9,718 nucleotides of DNA from Sysuimicrobium calidum (lineage in GTDB: Bacteria; Sysuimicrobiota; Sysuimicrobiia; Sysuimicrobiales; Sysuimicrobiaceae): positions 1 through 9,718 of the forward strand of contig JAVKHN010000056.1 in the NCBI GenBank assembly GCA_031459935.1. The letters run 5' to 3'. This document shows, piece after piece, positions 7,791 through 9,718 of the stretch. Both the position numbers and the translations under genes were made by a program. Position 1 is the stretch's first letter. Every line of letters begins with the position of its first letter. The notes under the pieces are model-generated. The model was not told the origin of the DNA and did no database searches. It worked only from the letters and a program-made list of their open reading frames with translations.

Positions 7791-7829
7791 TTCACTCCAG
7801 TGTGAACGAACGGGAGGTCTCTGATCGTA
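7791..7829 (+). promoter_or_regulatory. Possible ECF-sigma-type promoter and dyad before the small exported protein gene
   Basis: The 86-base gap after the S8 gene contains TGAACG at 7803-7808 and CGTA at 7826-7829 with a 17-base spacer. This resembles the TGAAAC/CGTA pattern of SigW-like ECF sigma factors. Transcription would begin a few bases before the GGAGGTGA ribosome binding site. An interrupted dyad, TTCAC-N6-GTGAA (7791-7806), overlaps the proposed -35 and could be an operator. The matches are short and could arise by chance in GC-rich DNA. Confidence 0.3.
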
Positions 7830-7855
7830 GGGAGAGACAGAACGGAGGTGAGACA

Positions 7856-8257
7856 GTGCGCAGGATCGGCGTACTTCTCCTGCTGCTGGCCCTTCTGGCG
7901 GGGGCTTGGGCGTGGAGGCCGGCCCGCGCGGCCACTGCTCCCGTGGGCCGGTTCGTATGCCGGGACCCCGCGGTCCGATCCCAGATCGAGACGGTCTACG
8001 ATCGGCACCGCATCAGCTTGCGCAACGCCCGGCTGCGGGTGGAGGACGAACGGTACGCCCTGCGGCGGCTGCTGCTCTCCCCGCAGGCCACCCGGCAGCA
8101 GGTGGAGTCCCAGGCCGCGCGCCTGGCGGAGGCCCAGACGGCCCTGCAGCGGGCCCGGCTCAGCTTCCTCCTGGACCTGCGGGAGGGCGTACCCGCGGAT
8201 CGTCGGGAGCAGGTCCTGCGCTGCGTGCTGGGTCCCTGGCGAGGGTTCCGGTGGTAA
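7856..8257 (+). CDS. Small exported helical protein, Spy/CpxP/metal-resistance-like
   Basis: The 133-residue protein begins with a clear signal peptide: MRR, a hydrophobic core at residues 5-20 and a PARA-A cleavage site near residue 25-26. The mature part is mostly long charged helices (about 40-73 and 77-112). The helix-turn-helix pattern of R/L/E residues, RRLLLSPQATRQQVE then QAARLAEAQTALQRARLSF, resembles Spy/CpxP and the heavy-metal-resistance (CnrX-like) periplasmic family. This is a pattern-level match, not a proven family assignment. Two cysteines (C35, C123) bracket the helical part and could form a disulfide. The GTG at 7856 is chosen because GGAGGTGA lies four bases upstream and it starts exactly at the signal peptide. 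It follows the S8 gene by 86 bases in the same direction but may have its own promoter. If the class is right, it would act in envelope protein or metal stress outside the membrane. Confidence 0.75.
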   Translation: MRRIGVLLLLLALLAGAWAWRPARAATAPVGRFVCRDPAVRSQIETVYDRHRISLRNARLRVEDERYALRRLLLSPQATRQQVESQAARLAEAQTALQRARLSFLLDLREGVPADRREQVLRCVLGPWRGFRW

Positions 8258-8281
8258 CCGCCTTCCCCCCCCAGCCCCCTC

Positions 8282-8310
8282 TTGACAGGATGGGGCCATC
8301 GCTCTAGCCT
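8282..8310 (+). promoter_or_regulatory. Promoter-like site upstream of the hairpin leader
   Basis: A perfect -35 hexamer, TTGACA (8282-8287), is followed after exactly 17 bases by TAGCCT (8305-8310), which matches the -10 consensus at three of six positions including the important first two and last. Transcription would start near 8317, just before the inverted repeat. The -35 match and spacing are good; the weak -10 keeps this tentative. Confidence 0.45.
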
Positions 8311-8321
8311 GCCTATAGGGC

Positions 8322-8360
8322 CGCGACGCCCACCATGTGGTGGGCGTCGCGTTGCTTTTT
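8322..8360 (+). terminator. Intrinsic terminator or attenuator hairpin
   Basis: A perfect 14-base inverted repeat has its left arm at 8322-8335 (CGCGACGCCCACCA) and its right arm at 8338-8351, with only TG between, so the real loop is about four bases. It is followed by TTGCTTTTT (8352-8360). This is a classic Rho-independent terminator shape. It could end the transcript of the exported-protein gene. It also lies between a promoter-like site and a strong ribosome binding site (GGAGGAGG, 8361-8368), so it may instead act as an attenuator of the following genes. Confidence 0.8.
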
Positions 8361-8372
8361 GGAGGAGGCTCA

Positions 8373-8651
8373 ATGAGTGCAAGGTGCGCCCTGTCTGCGC
8401 TCCTTGCCGTGCAGGCGGGAACAGTACCCGCCTGTGGGATGGATCCTGCCGGTCCTGCCATCCGCAACGCCGACCCCACCCACCCCCCGGACTTCCCGTG
8501 GGCTCTAGCAGCCGCCTTCGTGGCCTCCCTACGCCTCCCTGGTCGGCGCGAGGTTTCACGACGCGTGCACGGGAGCAGCTCGTGGGGATGCTGGCAGCGG
8601 GCAGGTGGGGAGGAGGTCTCCAAGGCAGGCGACGAAGAACACGGGAGGTGA
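8373..8651 (+). pseudogene. Small doubtful reading frame, possibly a frameshifted zinc-ribbon gene
   Basis: An ATG at 8373 with an excellent GGAGGAGG site four bases upstream opens a 92-codon frame ending at the TGA at 8649-8651, five bases before the next start. The encoded protein is not recognised. Its codon third positions are less GC-rich than those of the neighbours. The frame two bases downstream reads, from about 8378 to 8465, a Cys-rich segment: CAPC, then LWDGSCRSCH, i.e. C-x2-C-x12-C-x2-C, as in small zinc ribbons. After the six-C run at 8483-8488, the ATG frame again looks more protein-like (DFPWALAAAFVASL). Two compensating indels, one near the start and one at the C-run, would join these parts into one zinc-ribbon protein. 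It may be a broken gene, a sequencing error or an intact unrelated small gene. Its stop and the ribosome binding site of the next gene overlap, suggesting an operon. Confidence 0.4.
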
Positions 8652-8656
8652 ACGCT

Positions 8657-9718
8657 GTGACGTGGGAAGCGTGGCTGGGTGTGGCGGCCTTCGTGGTGCT
8701 GTTCGGCCTGTGGTCGCTTTTGCCCAGCAGGTTCCTGAAGCGCAACAGGCCCGGTGGGGTGGAAGCGGGCCCAGTCGCCTCCGCGCCGCAGGCCTCGCCC
8801 TCCGCAACACCCACCGCAAGGAGCCCGGCCAGGTGGGCCGCCGCGGCCGTGGAGCTACGGCTTCTGCGCAACCCGGTCTTCGGGCACGGGGCGGATCACA
8901 CGGTTCCCCGGTACTTCTACCTGGTGCGCCTGAACGGCGACAGCGAAGCGCGCCTGCCGGTGTACTGGGATCCGAGGCCGGACTCTGACGATCCCCTGGT
9001 GCGGGAAGCCTACCGGGTGCGGGTGGCCGGGCGCACCCTCGAGGCGGGCAACCTGCACGTCCTGGGCGAGCAGCTCCGGGACGCGCTGGGCAGCCTGCTG
9101 GCGACCGGCCGTCCGCCGCGGTTCTGGCTGGTGAACGGGACTTCTGCCTCCCCCGTGTACCGCGAGGGCAGCCTCTACGTGGCTCCCACGGACGGCCCCA
9201 GGCTGTGGGGAAAGGACCTGCCAGAACTCGTAGGCCGGTACGCCCACTACCTGGCGTCCTGCAACGGCGGCCGCTGCGATCCAGTCACCGTGGCCCTGTT
9301 CTCGCCTGCGGACCTGGACGTGCACTGGCCGGAGCTGGTGTGGACAGGTCCCGGTGTCTGGGTCCCGGTCTTCGGAGTGGACGGCCGGTTGACCGCCTTC
9401 GGCCCGCGCGACCGGACTTGGTCGGTGCCCGCCGGCCCCGGGGCAGTGCTGGAGCTGTGGGAACGCGTGGGGTACGACCTGGTCGCCTGCGGCCTGCTGC
9501 GGCACCCCGCCGCCCTGTGGGGCAGTGAGGTCAGTGAATCCACCCGAGCGGCCCTGCTGGCATCCAGCGAGCCCACAGGGCTTGCCCTGCGCTTCGTCCA
9601 CTTCCACCCGTCGGGTGCCGGCCGCGTCACGTTGCCGATCCGCCGCCTGGCGGACCGGGTGTTCGCCAGCTGCCGGGAGCTGTCCTGCCTGCACGTGGCG
9701 CCGGACCCCGGCACCCTG
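8657..9718 (+). CDS. Unrecognised membrane-anchored protein (3' end beyond the window)
   Basis: The frame is open without a stop to the window edge, giving 354 visible residues. A GTG at 8657 with GGGAGGTGA five bases upstream is the best start; ATG 8588 in the same frame lacks a good site and a conserved-looking N-terminus. Residues 5-22 form one hydrophobic helix followed by RFLKRNRP. The positive-inside rule would put the C-terminal part in the cytoplasm. A Pro/Ala/Ser-rich linker (33-62) joins it to a larger soluble region with frequent Trp and Tyr and a mixed strand-like character (about 63-354). Cysteines pair as SCNGGRC (201-207) and SCRELSC (338-344). I do not recognise the family and find no catalytic signature. 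It appears to be in an operon with the small frame just upstream, which suggests an accessory-region gene, but no mobility gene is visible to support that. Confidence 0.75.
   Translation, partial: MTWEAWLGVAAFVVLFGLWSLLPSRFLKRNRPGGVEAGPVASAPQASPSATPTARSPARWAAAAVELRLLRNPVFGHGADHTVPRYFYLVRLNGDSEARLPVYWDPRPDSDDPLVREAYRVRVAGRTLEAGNLHVLGEQLRDALGSLLATGRPPRFWLVNGTSASPVYREGSLYVAPTDGPRLWGKDLPELVGRYAHYLASCNGGRCDPVTVALFSPADLDVHWPELVWTGPGVWVPVFGVDGRLTAFGPRDRTWSVPAGPGAVLELWERVGYDLVACGLLRHPAALWGSEVSESTRAALLASSEPTGLALRFVHFHPSGAGRVTLPIRRLADRVFASCRELSCLHVAPDPGTL

Noticed and set aside
8314..8319. TATAGG as the -10 element for the TTGACA at 8282
   Set aside because: The spacer would be 26 bases, too long for a standard promoter; TAGCCT at 17 bases was preferred.
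8384..9718. A single long protein starting at GTG 8384 and running through the 8657 gene
   Set aside because: The frame is open, but GTG 8384 is about 15 bases from the ribosome binding site. A much better site sits just before GTG 8657, where a clean membrane anchor begins. The open stretch is explained by GC-rich composition.

Overview
The window is GC-rich bacterial DNA with dense coding, strong GGAGG-type ribosome binding sites and frequent GTG starts. A heme A synthase gene implies an aerobic organism with an aa3/caa3-type terminal oxidase. The lineage cannot be fixed from this sequence. A GC-rich Gram-positive or a related deep-branching, possibly thermophilic, bacterium would fit, but that is a guess.

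Layout. Positions 1-3483 are housekeeping. A heme A synthase gene (ctaA, minus strand, 3' end outside the window) diverges from a small four-helix membrane protein gene (926-1435, plus). That gene converges on a transketolase gene (tkt, 1432-3483, minus), and the two stop codons share one TTAA. Positions 3559-7769 hold a tightly coupled two-gene operon. It encodes a 935-residue TPR-CHAT (caspase-like) protein with an intact His/Cys dyad, overlapped by ATGA with a 468-residue cytoplasmic subtilisin-like (S8) peptidase with an intact Asp/His/Ser triad. This pair of unrelated proteases is the most notable element and looks like a protease-based sensing or defence module. Positions 7856-8257 encode a small exported helical protein resembling the Spy/CpxP/metal-resistance class, with an ECF-sigma-like promoter in front of it.

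Positions 8258-8656 are unusual. A TTGACA promoter-like site leads into a perfect 14-bp hairpin with a T-tract, then directly into a strong ribosome binding site and a 92-codon reading frame of doubtful coding quality. A neighbouring frame of that stretch spells a C-x2-C / C-x2-C zinc-ribbon-like segment, suggesting a frameshifted small gene. From 8657 to the window edge runs an unbroken, unrecognised coding region with one N-terminal membrane anchor. The character of 8258-9718 differs from the left side and may mark the edge of an accessory or mobile segment.

How the genes work together: ctaA serves respiratory oxidase assembly and tkt serves the pentose phosphate pathway. The CHAT and S8 proteins are probably co-translated and act in one cytoplasmic pathway. 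No gasdermin, nuclease or toxin-like effector is visible next to them, so their substrate is unknown. I saw no tRNA, rRNA, CRISPR array, transposase or integrase.
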